The notes under the pieces were generated by a model. It had not been told where the DNA came from and did no database searches. It was given only the letters and a program-made list of their open reading frames with translations. Shown piece after piece: positions 35,080 through 47,400 of a DNA stretch of 64,000 nt. Position 1 is the stretch's first letter. Each line of letters begins with the position of its first letter. The DNA comes from Eucommia ulmoides (lineage: Eukaryota; Streptophyta; Magnoliopsida; Garryales; Eucommiaceae), in the NCBI GenBank assembly GCA_016647705.1, contig CM028336.1:62001-126000 (forward strand), in the 5' to 3' direction. A program made the translations under genes and the position numbers.

Positions 35080-36131
35080 ATGAGGAAAATTGGAGGAAGC
35101 TCGTGGTTTAATGTTCTTCTGAGAAAGGCTTTCGCATCTCCCACCAAAGGTACTCACAGCAGAAGCAGAGAAGAACAACAACAACAAGAAAAGGTAATAA
35201 TTTTAATAAACGCACAAACAAGGCGTTAACAAGTAGTTGATATGATTGATTGATGTGTTGCAGAAGAAGAGATGCAAACGGAGATGGGTGTTTCAGAAAC
35301 CTACACCTCACGAAACAACCATTCGGCACGATGAGAACCACAACAATTTAACCACCACTTCAACAAACAACAATGTAGGAGCTTCAAAATCCAAGCCGTT
35401 GCTTGAGGCTGCTGAAGATGAGCAAAGACATGCGTTGGCAGTGGCTATGGCAACCAAAGCAGCCGCTGAGGCAGCAGCAGCAACTGCACAGGCAGCCGTG
35501 GAGATTATGAGGCTCACCAGTCCTACCATTCTTCTGGTTACAGAACAACAAAGTGCTGCCGTTCTTATTCAGACAACCTTCAGAGGGTATCTGGTAATTA
35601 AATTATCTATTATATGGACCTTACTGTTTTCATCAGTCTCTCATACTGGGGCCTTAGAATGAACTATTGGTAATTATTTCAGGCGAGGAGAGCTCTTCGG
35701 GCACTAAAAGGGCTGGTGAAGTTGCAGGCTTTAGTAAGAGGCCATAACGTCCGGAGACGAGCCAAAGTGATGCTCCAATGCATGCAAGCACTCGTCCATG
35801 TGCAGGCTGGCGTGTGTGATCAACGCAAGAGGCTTTCCTATGAAGGGGGCAATGATTCTATGATCACCAAACAAAACTTATGGGGTTTTCATTTTGCAGA
35901 TAGGAAATCAACTGTAAGAAAGAAAAATTAAACATCCAAGTTTTCAGTTGCTTCTCTCTGTTCTTGATACTGTTACTGACTTCATAATGAATGCAGTCCA
36001 GAGATGATGATTCGTGTAGATTAGAGGAGATCCAACCTACTTTAACTAGATCAAGGGAAGCCCTTTCTGATGCCTTCGCTCACCAGGTTTTGATCTCTCT
36101 CTCTCTCTCTTTTTAAGTTTTCTTCACCACC

Positions 36132-36162
<31 letters not shown>

Positions 36163-37118
36163 AAAAAAAAACGTTTTCATTTTGTGCATATTACTAGTAT
36201 GTCCTTTACGAAGCTTCCAATGAATAGATGTGGAGATCTGGAAAGGACCGATTCTCAGACAATGAAGAGGAGTTTGAGCAGGCAAGAATTAAACAGTGGA
36301 AGATGGTGGGCAGAGCTTCATTTGATCAAAGAGACCTTATAAAAACAGTAGAAATCGACACTGCCAGACCTTACTCTGAACTCAATTTCCAGAAATCACA
36401 AAATCATCAATACCACCAAGAACTCAATGCAAGTTATGTTTCCTCCTCCCCTCTCCACAGAACGCACCAAAACCTATCCAACAGCTCTCCAATTAGGTCA
36501 TCAAAAGCTTCATTTGATCAAAGAGACCTTATAAAAACAGTAGAAATTGACACTGCCAGACCTTACCCTGAACTCAATTTCCAGAAATCACAAAATCATC
36601 AATACCACCAAGAACTCAATGCAAGTTATGTTTCCTCCTCCCCTCTCCACAGAATGCACCAAAACCTATCCAACGGCTCTCCAATTAGGTCATCAAGAGC
36701 TCCACAAGTGCACTCAGGCAGGCGTCGTTGCCTAAGAGAAGAAATGACCCATAAAACTGCTGAATCACCAACATTACGCTGCTGCCACAATGGGATGGAT
36801 TTGACAGGGTCTGCTACAATGCCAAACTACATGGCAGATACTTTGTCGGCCAAAGCTCGAGTTCGACCACAAAGTGCACCAAGGCAAAGACCATGGACTC
36901 CAGAGAGGGATAAAATGAAGAAGGGATTGTCATTCCCAGTTCCAGAGGCATACAGTGACACCAGCATAAGTGCTGGTGCCCCTTCAGATCATACCTTGAC
37001 AAGCCCAAGTGGAAGGAGCATTCATGGGGACCAGTTTGGGAGGAGACAAAGGGGCAGCCTAGATGATGAGATTTCTCTTCCCTCAAACTCAGTGTGTGAG
37101 GTTACGAGATGGCTGTGA
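35080..37118 (+). CDS. IQD (IQ67-domain) calmodulin-binding protein
   Basis: Five exons, all phase 0: 35080-35193, 35264-35593, 35683-35913, 35997-36086, 36228-37118; 551 residues. The IQ67 domain spans roughly residues 130-200: [19 protein letters not shown], then [19 protein letters not shown]. The intron after FRGYL is the position conserved in IQD genes. A DUF4005-like end follows ([20 protein letters not shown]). IQD proteins are known to bind calmodulin and link calcium signals to microtubules and membranes. Odd: residues 285-348 are repeated almost exactly as 349-412 by a 192-bp in-frame tandem duplication in exon 5. The last intron carries a C23-A19 tract. Confidence 0.92.
36130..36171. 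repeat. C23-A19 homopolymer pair in an IQD intron
   Basis: 23 consecutive C (36130-36152) run directly into 19 consecutive A (36153-36171). The C tract could form an i-motif, its complement a G-quadruplex. The length may be unreliable in any assembly. Confidence 0.9.
36315..36698 (+). repeat. 192-bp in-frame tandem duplication in IQD exon 5
   Basis: 36315-36506 and 36507-36698 differ at only a handful of positions. Each encodes 64 residues starting [20 protein letters not shown]. Confidence 0.9.
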
Positions 37119-37420
37119 TAACCAAATCGATGCCAATGAAAGGCAAAAAGCGTTTTAATTTAATTATTGATGATTGAATGTTTCCCTCCAGAATCTCAAA
37201 TCTATTGTCTCCATCTTCAATGTTGAAATTAAGTCCGGCTGCTTGGATTTGAAGTTTCACAAAACACAGCCACATACACACATGGATTAATAATAGATTC
37301 CATCAATCTGAATAACATGTAGATAGATATACTGCTCCTGCTGCTCTTACAACACACAGCCATGAATAATATAAACATCAAGGGACATCAAATGAGGACT
37401 TTCCCAACGGAAACATTAAC

Positions 37421-37464
<44 letters not shown>

Positions 37465-37467
37465 CAC
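37119..37467. other. Convergent 3' regions of IQD and NAC genes
   Basis: 3' UTRs of the two converging genes. It contains a (GA)n microsatellite at about 37424-37461. No gene seen. Confidence 0.6.
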
Positions 37468-39518
37468 TTAATATATAGGCTTCCTCCTCGTTTTAAGTTG
37501 CTTTAGAATCTGTAGTAGTCCCATACCCCCGCAAACACCAAAGCCAAGGCCTACAAGTGCGGATACACTCGGGATATGCAAAGATGATAACAATGACAAG
37601 GCCTTCAAGAACATGGTTTTGTAGCCGCCTGAGTTTGTATGTGATCCTTGAGCGACTTCTTCTCCATCTTCGTCTGTGGGAGAAATCTGCTGCACATGCC
37701 ATGGCAACGTAATTAAAATTCAAAATTCAAGAACAAAGCCCAATCAAAATTTGTCATAAGTTTGTATGGGACAAACTTCTCACCTCAATCTGGTTTTCAT
37801 AATTGCTCCCCAAATCTCTGTGAAGGGGATACTGACCAGACCAAACTACAGGATTTGTCTCCATTTGAACTCTTCCACCACGACCACGACCACGGCCACC
37901 CCTACCCGCTACAGGACCATGGCCACGCCTACGAGCTACAGGAATTTGGACCATCAGTTTAATTTTTTATAAATTTATTTTTTAATCTTTATTTAAAATT
38001 AACTATGACACCTACCTCTGCCCCAACCACCATCTGTTATTGAACTTCCGCTGAAGACCGATGAGCTGGCTGAGCTGTAGACCACTGAGTCCCCATCGCC
38101 AGATTGACAGATTTTCATTGCCCATCGCGCTTGTGGTCGGACTTCTAATAAATAATAAATATTGACAAGGAGCAAAGAGCATTAATCCAATGGAATATTA
38201 AACACAGTATATAAATAGATAAGAGTTAGCTCACCTGGGGCACAATTAACAGACTCCCATTCATCAAAGGGTTCAACATTGGCGGAAAGATCCTCCATTT
38301 GCATATTACGGTTTTGCAGCAAACTGGAACTTCTCGAGAGGTGGTCACCATTAATAAAATCCGGAGTTATGCGAGCATCAGAAAATACTGAAGTTGTTAG
38401 AGGGTCAAAATTTTCCAAAAACCGGTCAGCTCCGTAAATGCTTCTGTCAACCTAGAATGAGTACATGCAAACCAAAGCTGTAATCTTAAGCCAGCAATGC
38501 TGAAGAATGAAGATTGATTAGTGGATACCTGTGAGTGCGAGGGAGAGTAAAGTGGCTCGGACATATGTCGCCAAAGGTCTTCCGACTCCAAATTCGGCTG
38601 CTGCTCAAGTATGAAAACTAGTGATTATTTTGCCATGCAATGCAAGGTGAAAAATAAAATTTAAATTTTAAGATTTGTTCCTCTCACCACAAAAGATGTT
38701 GTTGTCAATGCTAGAGCTTGTTCAACAGGGCTATGGGCTCGGGATTCTATAGGTAAAGGAGCAGCACTAATAATACGTGTTTCAGGAGGTTGCCCTCCTG
38801 ATTTTTCATAATCAACAGGAGATTTAAGTGCAACAGCAGAAGAAGCATTCTGTGCATTAGAGTTTGAATCCTCATCAGGTTTCTTGGCATCTTGCCTTTT
38901 CAGATGCTTGTTGAAGAGGCGACAGAGGACATAGCCCCCCTGAAAATGCATCATCAGAAGAGGCATCAACAAAATGACCAGTTGTGATGTGAAATGATTA
39001 GATTACCTGGGAATGGGCATCGACGGTGGCCCTGTATTCGTGCATCAACCAGTGAGTCCTCTTGGCACCGGAAGAAGAACTGCGTCTGTAGAAGACGAGA
39101 GTCTTCTTCTTCCCAATCTCCACCCCTTCATCACTCCTAATGCACCTATCGTTACCCGTTGATTTCCAGTACCCAGCCTCCGTCGCCCTCTTCGATCGTT
39201 GCCCGTTTTGATGATTTCGGCAGTAAAAGAACCACTGCTTGTCCTTGTTCGTGTTTATCAATGATAAATCTGCACCCCGTTTCCAATGCATGCATCGTTA
39301 AAATTAATCTTACTACTTCTTAAGTTTATAACAATGGAAAAAAAAGATTGTTACATACCGGGTAAGTCCCAAGGTTCCAGCTTACAGACATCGATTTCAC
39401 GAATACTGGCGCTGACTTCATTCTCAAAGCCGTCGATTTTGAGGCGTAGATAGTGAGCCACCAGTTCTTCGTCGGTCGGACGAAATCCATAACCCACCAC
39501 AGGTTGAGGAGGATTCAT
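37468..39518 (-). CDS. NAC transcription factor with C-terminal membrane anchor (NTL type)
   Basis: Eight exons on the minus strand: 39518-39359, 39269-39007, 38939-38688, 38600-38529, 38451-38235, 38144-38016, 37935-37784, 37689-37468; 488 residues. NAC subdomains A-E cover residues ~8-152: [61 protein letters not shown]. Near the C terminus a hydrophobic stretch ([19 protein letters not shown]) is followed by KQLKTRRK, a tail anchor with basic flank. Such factors are held in membranes and released by proteolysis under stress. Exon 7 encodes a Gly/Arg repeat ([14 protein letters not shown]) in the linker. Exons 4 and 8 have NAGNAG acceptors, so one residue may vary. Exon borders were read by eye. 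Confidence 0.88.
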
Positions 39519-40587
39519 ATAGGCCCGCCGCCGCCCGGGTAGTGTGTACCATGTAACAAGAAGGGAGAGAAGGGAAATGCATGTCCTTACTTTTATAGAG
39601 AAAGATTAAGAAGACGAGTCCAAGGAACAGGATTGGATTTGGGTTGAATAGAAGCAGACGGAGATTTCAGAGGTGGAAACATCGGGGACGCGGAGGAGAA
39701 GGTGCTTGACAGGTTTCAACATAGACTCTATCGCCAAGTACAAGACAATTATTCATCACCTTCAAAATAAAGGTGATGAATAAAGAAGGTTCTCATCTCA
39801 AATGTAGATCTCATTTTTGGGTAATTAATTATATAGTTGTGGAATTGGAGTTTAAATTTTTATTTCTTATAGAGTTTATAAAGAAAATTCTCTAATATTA
39901 CCTCCAACTGTTCATAGAATTTGTAGAAAAAATCTTATAATATTACCTTCAATTATTCATTTATATTTATAGATTTTGTCATTTTGTCTTTTATAACAAG
40001 ACAAAAGTAACGAACTTCCTATATTTAAAACAAAAATATTATCATTACAAAATCTTTTCTCACAACCATAAAACAAATAAAAATATTTAAGAAAAAAAAT
40101 ATCAAAATAACCTGAAAAAAAAATATTTACACGATGACGTAATTATTTTTATTTTTTTTAACTTTAAAATGATACATAAACCTTAACATTAATAATCTTA
40201 ATTAATGTAAGTGAAAGACAATAACGTTAATGTAAATGTTCAAGTAATAATATAGGTGGAGAATGTTAATGTTAACGTAAATCTTAATTAATATAGGTGA
40301 AATACGTAATGTAAATTTTTTTTGTGGAGGGGATTATAATATATTTTTTATCTTAAATCTTAAAAAAAAGAAAAGAAAAGAAAAGAGTGAAGACCAGTGG
40401 GTTTGAGAAATTGGCTGTGGGCCAATAATTTACGACGACAAAGAAAGGGTCCATAAAAAAGCCCATTACAACACAATCGGAACACGATCGGAGGTCTATA
40501 AATGTACATTTTACGTGGCTAGGGTTTCCGGTTGCCTCATCACTCTTCCACTGTACCACAGAGACACAGGGAAATAGAGAAAGGAAG
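39519..40587. other. Shared upstream region of NAC (-) and RPL9 (+)
   Basis: A perfect hairpin with 14-bp TTATTCATCACCTT arms lies at 39749-39783, ~230 bp upstream of the NAC start. AT-rich DNA follows (39830-40330). RPL9 promoter elements are listed separately. No gene seen. Confidence 0.55.
40418..40527 (+). promoter_or_regulatory. RPL9 promoter: site II elements, TATA box, telo-box
   Basis: TGGGCC at 40418-40423 and AGCCCA at 40460-40465 (site II type), TATAAAT near 40497-40503, and the telo-box TAGGGTTT at 40520-40527. This set is typical of plant ribosomal-protein and growth-related promoters. Motif presence is seen; function is inferred. Confidence 0.65.
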
Positions 40588-42378
40588 ATGAAGACCATAT
40601 TGTCGTCGGAGACGATGGACATCCCCGACGGGGTGAAAATCAAGGTGAAGGCGAAAGTGATAGAGGTGGAGGGACCTCGAGGCAAACTCACTCGCAACTT
40701 CAAACACCTCAACCTTGATTTCCAACTCATCACTGATGAGGCCACAGGCAAGAGGAAACTCAAGATCGAAGCATGGTTCGGCTCTCGCAAGACGACCGCT
40801 GCTATTCGAACCGCTCTCAGTCACGTTGACAACCTCATTACCGGCGTGACCAAGGGTTACCGCTACAAGATGCGTTTCGTATACGCTCATTTCCCTATCA
40901 ACGCTAGCATCACCCACACAAACAAATCCATCGAGATCCGTAACTTCCTTGGCGAGAAAAAGGTCCCTCCTCTAAGCATATTTATCTTTACACTCGTACA
41001 TTTTATGCATTCGTTTACCTTATGCTTTTTACTGTTGATTGACATGTGAGATCATTGCTTTCATGGGCATGTTCTATGTTATACCTGGTGTGGCTTTGTA
41101 ATGTGATATCATTTAATTCTCTATGTTGTGAAAAACAATTATCTCCGTATGAAAGTATGATATAGGTAACATGGTAATTTCCAGGTCCATATGCAACTAA
41201 GTCCTAAATTTTCAATCTGATAAAGAGAAATAAAACATTATCATCACCCTCCTCCATGTTATGATTTTGATATTTTAGGAACATGTGTAGAATCTCATTC
41301 CTATGCTATGTGTTTGGTTTAGTCCATCTTCCGCTGCCTAGTTAATGTTGTGGATTCAGACATTATCAAAGTTTTGGTAATCGTATTGTTTTTCGCTATG
41401 GAAGTTAATTTGATTATTTAGTTCTAGTTACATTTTCATGACATTGATCATTGATTATCGGCAAAAAGTAAATGTTATCTAATGGAAACTATTTTTGCTA
41501 TCTTATTTTTATCAATTAATGTGTGATCTCATTCATAAATGTTTCAAATGAAAATTTGGTTACCTATAAATCCCTTTTTTCAATTTTTCTGTTGACTATT
41601 TTGCCCTGCTTATTTTTGCAACACATAATGAAACATTCTATGGATCTAATTAGAGCTATTCACATTTTTCGGTAGCCTGTAATCAATGATAGATGAAAAG
41701 AATCTTACGAGTTAAATGCAATTCAACTTACAGTGGCTGGTAATTATGGTCCTATATTTAATGATAACCAGTCATACATGGATTTTGTAAGTTAATCTTC
41801 ATTAAGGATTGACCTCCTTCTTCATGTCCCTGTAATTTCAGAGAGAACAATTTTGAGATGTTTTTTGGTTACTGAGAAAAAAATCTTTGCTCTGGTGGTG
41901 TTTTGTAATATATTTAATTATTGATGAATTCTTCTTCACTAGTATATTTAGTGATTGCTTTCATCGACATTGTTATATGTGATGAAGCCTCTAAGGTTGT
42001 CTTCTGAACACCACACGTGACATTGTTTTGATGCCAGTGCCTTCTCTTGTGTAAAACTGTGGTATGATTGCATCAGGTGAGAAAGGTGGATATGCTTGAG
42101 GGGGTGTCTATTGTTCGGTCTGAGAAGGTGAAGGATGAACTTGTATTGGATGGGAATGATATTGAACTTGTTTCTCGGTCTGCCGCCCTCATCAACCAAG
42201 TACCTTTTACACCCTTCTCTCTTTCTTTGTTTCTTACATATTGCTTTATTCTTGATGTTGCTGATGTCTCTCTTGTGTTTGTTTGGGACAGAAATGCCAT
42301 GTGAAAAACAAAGATATCAGGAAGTTCCTTGATGGTATCTATGTGAGTGAGAAGGGAAGAATAGCGGAGGAAGAATGA
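40588..42378 (+). CDS. RPL9: 60S ribosomal protein L9
   Basis: Three exons, all phase 0: 40588-40962, 42077-42199, 42292-42378; 194 residues, the usual length for the eukaryotic protein. It starts [20 protein letters not shown] and contains [27 protein letters not shown] and [18 protein letters not shown] across the first splice. It ends [17 protein letters not shown]. It is a core component of the cytosolic large subunit (universal family uL6). The first intron is 1.1 kb, the second 92 bp. No defects seen. Confidence 0.97.
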
Positions 42379-44428
42379 GGAGTTCAATCGTGGATGCATG
42401 TGATTTGTGTTTTTGTAGTAGTAGTAGTAGTCGGTTATTTGTTTTACCATACTTGTTTGAAGTTGATTTTGCATTTCTGTCATGGAGACTTTTATTTTTT
42501 AGACCCAACTGGTTGTGTCTTTTCATGTTCAATTACTATTTATCCGTAATTCTTCTTTCTTTGCTGCTGCTTTTACATCATCCTCTCCTTGTACCAATTC
42601 TTGACCACTTTTTTATTCCATTTCTTTCAGTTTTCCCCATCAATTAATTGTAGGAATATCTTTCATGGGGATTTCGGCAAAATGAAATGTTTTTCAAAGC
42701 TAAATTTAATTCACCCGATGAGTTAGATCTGCTAAATCAAACATGGGAAAATTACCGGTCAATCTCAAATTAAGCACGGAATTATCAATTAAACCTGCAT
42801 ATTTAAAAATGAATCAAATAATTCTAATTTACAAAATTTTCAAAGTCCCAAATTTTAAAAAATACGAAAAATTATATGATAAAATTATCCCCTACGTTAT
42901 TCTCGTGTTTTATTATTTGGAGATATAAAATTAAAATTATTTTATTCAAATTAAAATAACTTTTATATTTTTTTTACGGTATAACTATATATTTAGATTC
43001 GTCATTTTCAAAATGATATCACGTTCAATTTTTTTTATGAGTTTCGGATTTACATTCAAAATGGTACTTGCAGAATTTTTTCCGTGTTCATATTCATATT
43101 ACATTCAACATGTTATTTTCAGAATTTTCAATTTTCACGTTCATATCGCAATTAACACAATCTTATACATTATTAAACACAATTGATTGTTATATTAAAC
43201 ATGTAAATGATGAGTCATAATTAGATGCGACTCGGACATCCTAAATACAATTGTAGACATGGATGTTACATGTAACATTGCTATCTATATTCATATATGG
43301 AGAAAAAGAAAAAAAATTATGAAAGATCGCTGTTACACGAATATTAATCTGTGCTATTATTAATAATGTTACATTCCACACATAAATAAGGTGTCATAAT
43401 CAAATGCGATTCGGACATCCCAAGTACAATTCTAGACATGGATGTTACATGTAACATTCATACTTGTCACGATATCCGATTCAACACAGGTAATGTTACA
43501 TTCCATATGAAATATTCCCGTTGCATGTGGAGTGTAACATTACTTAGTATTGCCTGTAACATTTCCTATTTAGTGTCAACAGAGATATCCTCTTTGCGTG
43601 TAGAATGTAACATTACCTGCGTTGAATCGTATTTTATGTAGATGTTACATGTAATATTTTATAATTTGTAAAAAACTAAAAAAATCTAGAAGTATACATG
43701 TGCAATGTAACATGAATGTGAAAATTAAAAACTAATGAAAAAATAGTGAATTTGATATCGTTCTGAATATCTTATTTAGACGAATCTGAATATATAATTA
43801 TATTGTAAAAAAATGTGTACAACAATAACTATTTTTATTTTAATAAATGATTATCTATTACCTAAATTAGTTCTGCAAAATGAGGAACCGTTCGATTTAT
43901 GAAAAAAATAGCGGATGTAATCAATAATTTCTAATTGCTTTTGAGATCTTCCGGTAAGCGTCCCTATAAAAGTTTCAACTCTTTAACTTAAAGATTTTGT
44001 AAGAGTGAGCCAATAATTAAAGAGATGAGCCAAAAATTGTTAAAAATGATTTTTAACCGTCATTTTACCTAGAATTATATATTTTCAATTGCTAAAATTA
44101 ACAATTATTTGCAGAAGTTTAAAATAACTAATTCATTTAGCGGGTTTAAATCAATTAAAATTGCATCCGAGAGTTGTTCAAACCAAATGGTGAATCTACT
44201 CTCTCCGTTAAGTGGATTGGAATTAATTAATCTAGTAATAAAAAATGGGACAAACACGGCTGCCATGCGATTTAGAACCGCAGACTAGGCTTGAAGAACA
44301 AGCAGGGTACTTGAACTTGGGACTGGCTGGGAGGTGACGAATTGAATGGGTTTATCTAGGGCTTTGTAGACCCATCTCTCTTTTTCCCCCGTCTTTCATC
44401 GCGCCCACTTTGTAATAGTCGAAGAATC
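42379..44428. other. RPL9 3' UTR and AT-rich intergenic DNA
   Basis: A (TAG)n microsatellite is near 42415-42433. From 42660 the DNA is AT-rich. A ~75-bp segment containing the palindrome TGTTACATGTAACA is repeated at 43205-43280 and 43385-43459. No gene seen. Confidence 0.55.
43205..43460. repeat. Direct repeat (period ~179 bp) with TGTTACATGTAACA palindrome
   Basis: The perfect 14-bp palindrome occurs at 43264-43277 and 43443-43456, each after the same GACATGGA and ~50 bases of matching upstream sequence. Related half-sites (GTAACATT, AATGTTAC) recur up to ~43660. Confidence 0.7.
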
Positions 44429-47400
44429 ATGTCCATCTCGAGATCGACTTCTCTCAAAATTTTAAACCACCTTCGCCATTTCCCCATTTCCTCCTCAAGG
44501 ACGCTCTGCACTTCTTTCTTCCCCAAGCAGTCTTCTCTTCGCTCCAATCATCACTTACCACCTATCTCTTCCCACCGCTTCGCTTCCTCCGTCCGCCATT
44601 TTCGGACCTCTCGCGATCCCAGCACAAGGTAAATTCAACATCTGCGTTCATGTGATTTTGTGGGTATTCATCTATTTATTGTTATTTGAACTGATTTCTA
44701 ATGCGCAATTTGTGTTTGGTGATTGATAGGCATGACATCGCACCACCGGTCAATTGGGGGATCCGTATTGTTCCTGAGAAAAAAGCATTCGTCATTGAAA
44801 GATTTGGGAAGTATGTGAAGACTCTGACCCCCGGAATCCATCTCCTAATACCATTTGTTGACCGAATAGCATACGTGCATTCCCTCAAGGAAGAGGCCAT
44901 TCCAATTCCTGACCAGTCCGCTATCACAAAGGACAATGTCAGTATATTAATCGATGGAGTTCTGTATGTTAAGGTAAAAAAAGGATGTCTTTTTATAAAT
45001 TGAATGATGCTTGGGTGTCATATTTGGTTAATTGAGCGCTTATTGCAGATCGTGGATCCTCGATTGGCCTCTTATGGTGTTGAGAATCCCTTGTATGCTG
45101 TTATTCAGCTTGCACAGACAACTATGCGTAGTGAGCTTGGTAAGATCACTCTTGACAAGACTTTTGAGGAAAGGGACACTCTGAATGAGAAAATAGTGGT
45201 GAGATTTCATTGTGTCTTAATGGATATTATGGCCATCATTTAGCGTCTGATTCTTTCTTACTTATTTTCTGAAAATGATACCAAATCAAGTTCTTATGAT
45301 GAAGGCTTCGCATCCAATGGATGTGAACTAAGCTACACCATCAAACTTCATCTTTCCTCCAACAAGAAGGAAGCTTTGTTGTTGCAGTCAGAGAGCAAGA
45401 TGTGCAAAGCTTTTTCCATTGATGAAACATAGTCAACCACAGGATATGTACACTGTGGAACTTTTGTAAATGCAATGTACACATTTTGTTACATTGTTCA
45501 TTGGATCTAAATGGGAGAGGACTTGATTGGTTTGGTGCCTTAATTTTTATTTCTAATATTTTATTCCTGCTCTATGCCTCCGGGCTAGACACTCCACTCC
45601 AGTACTAAGATCACTTTTTGAAAGTTCCGAATACTATGATCAATAGTAATAATAATAAAAAAAAATTACAAACGCCTAATCTTTAGTATTTGTGATCCTT
45701 TTTGATGCCTATAAACTTGGTTGCAAATCTATTTAGTGTGCTAGTTGGTCTTGATAAATTCATGGGTGTTCATTTGGTGCCATATTTTATATGATTTAGG
45801 ATTCAAGAATCTTTACAATTCAACTTCTAATTTTGTCCGATTTGGATGCCCATAATCTGATTTTACATTGCAGATGGCAATCAATGAAGCTGCAAAAGAT
45901 TGGGGTTTGAAGTGTCTTCGCTATGAAATAAGTAAGTGACAGTTTGGTAGATATTTGATAATGACACTCTTAGGAGGTGCTCCTGAGTCCTTGCGCATTC
46001 CGCACATGGCATTCTCATATGTATTTCCTTTTTTTAGGGGATATATCTCCTCCCCGTGGAGTAAGGGCAGCTATGGAGATGCAGGCAGAAGCTGAACGGA
46101 AAAGGAGAGCTCAAGTTTTAGAGTCTGAAGGTAATGAACGACAACCCTCCCCCCACCCCCACCACCAAAAAAAAGAAAAAAGGTAACGGGTACGCAACTA
46201 CATATGAGAATTGTCTTCATGTCTCATTTCTTCTTTCTCTGATAGGTAATTTATAGATTAAAAGACAGAGCAAGAGGATAGATGTTCCTCATGCACATGT
46301 GGCTTTTACACCACATTGAATCGAAAATTGATGGATCAGATGGAAGATTGCCAAAGAAATCTAAAGGAAAGTCCTTATAAAATTAATTAACTAAAAAGCG
46401 AAGAGGTTTGACATGTATGGCAAAAAAAAATCCTCCTATTTTGTCCCTTCAAAAACAATTGTGTCGTTTAAAGCAGCTGTCACCAACAAATATCCCGGTC
46501 GAGCTCCATTATCTACCTAGAAACTCGACTGCAGATGAGCAGCAATTCTTCAACTGCTTCATTTTACTGGTAGAACATTTCTTGGGTATATTCGTCCACT
46601 ACCAAAAAAATCCAAGTGAAGATTGTGTTTACCTTCTTTAAGTGAATGAATCAACTATAAAGATGCAATTGACCTCTTAACCTGTTCTGCAAATAATTCC
46701 TTGATTAATTTTTTTCATAAAAGGAACCACTGGGAATGACCTGACAACCAACACTCCATTTTCGTCACTTGAGCTGGGTAGATCCTGTTAAGAAAGGACT
46801 CCACTAGACTATCTACTATCTGTTTGTTTATCCTTGAATTTGTCATTCTATTTTTTACAGGGGAAAGGCAAGCCAACATCAATATCGCAGATGGGAGGAA
46901 GAATTCAGTGATTCTGGCTTCAGAAGCTGCAAAAATGGATCAGGTCAATAGAGCTCAAGGTTAGTTATCAACTTCATCTAGGAAGTACAAACACAATTGT
47001 GGGCGCTGATTTTGATTATATGTTAATTTTTGTATTAATAGTTGCATATAATTACAGAATAATATGCCTGTGATTTACATTCTATATTGACTTGTACCAG
47101 CGATAAGAATTAAAAAGGATGCAAATACTTCCTTTATTCAAAAATCAACAATGCCTATACAAGAAAAGAAATAGAATGTAATGCATGTCTACTTATAACA
47201 TATGAGTACATGTGAACAATGTTGCATTTATATAAAAATATGGGATTTTTAAGTTCCCACACAAATATATTTCTGAGTTCCGGTAATTTGTCCAAAAAAA
47301 AATCTTGTAAAATAGCATTTCCTAAAGCATAACATGAGTAAAAACTTACAGAGATATACTTTGTTTATGTTCGAAGTTCTAATAACATAGGATAGTGGAA

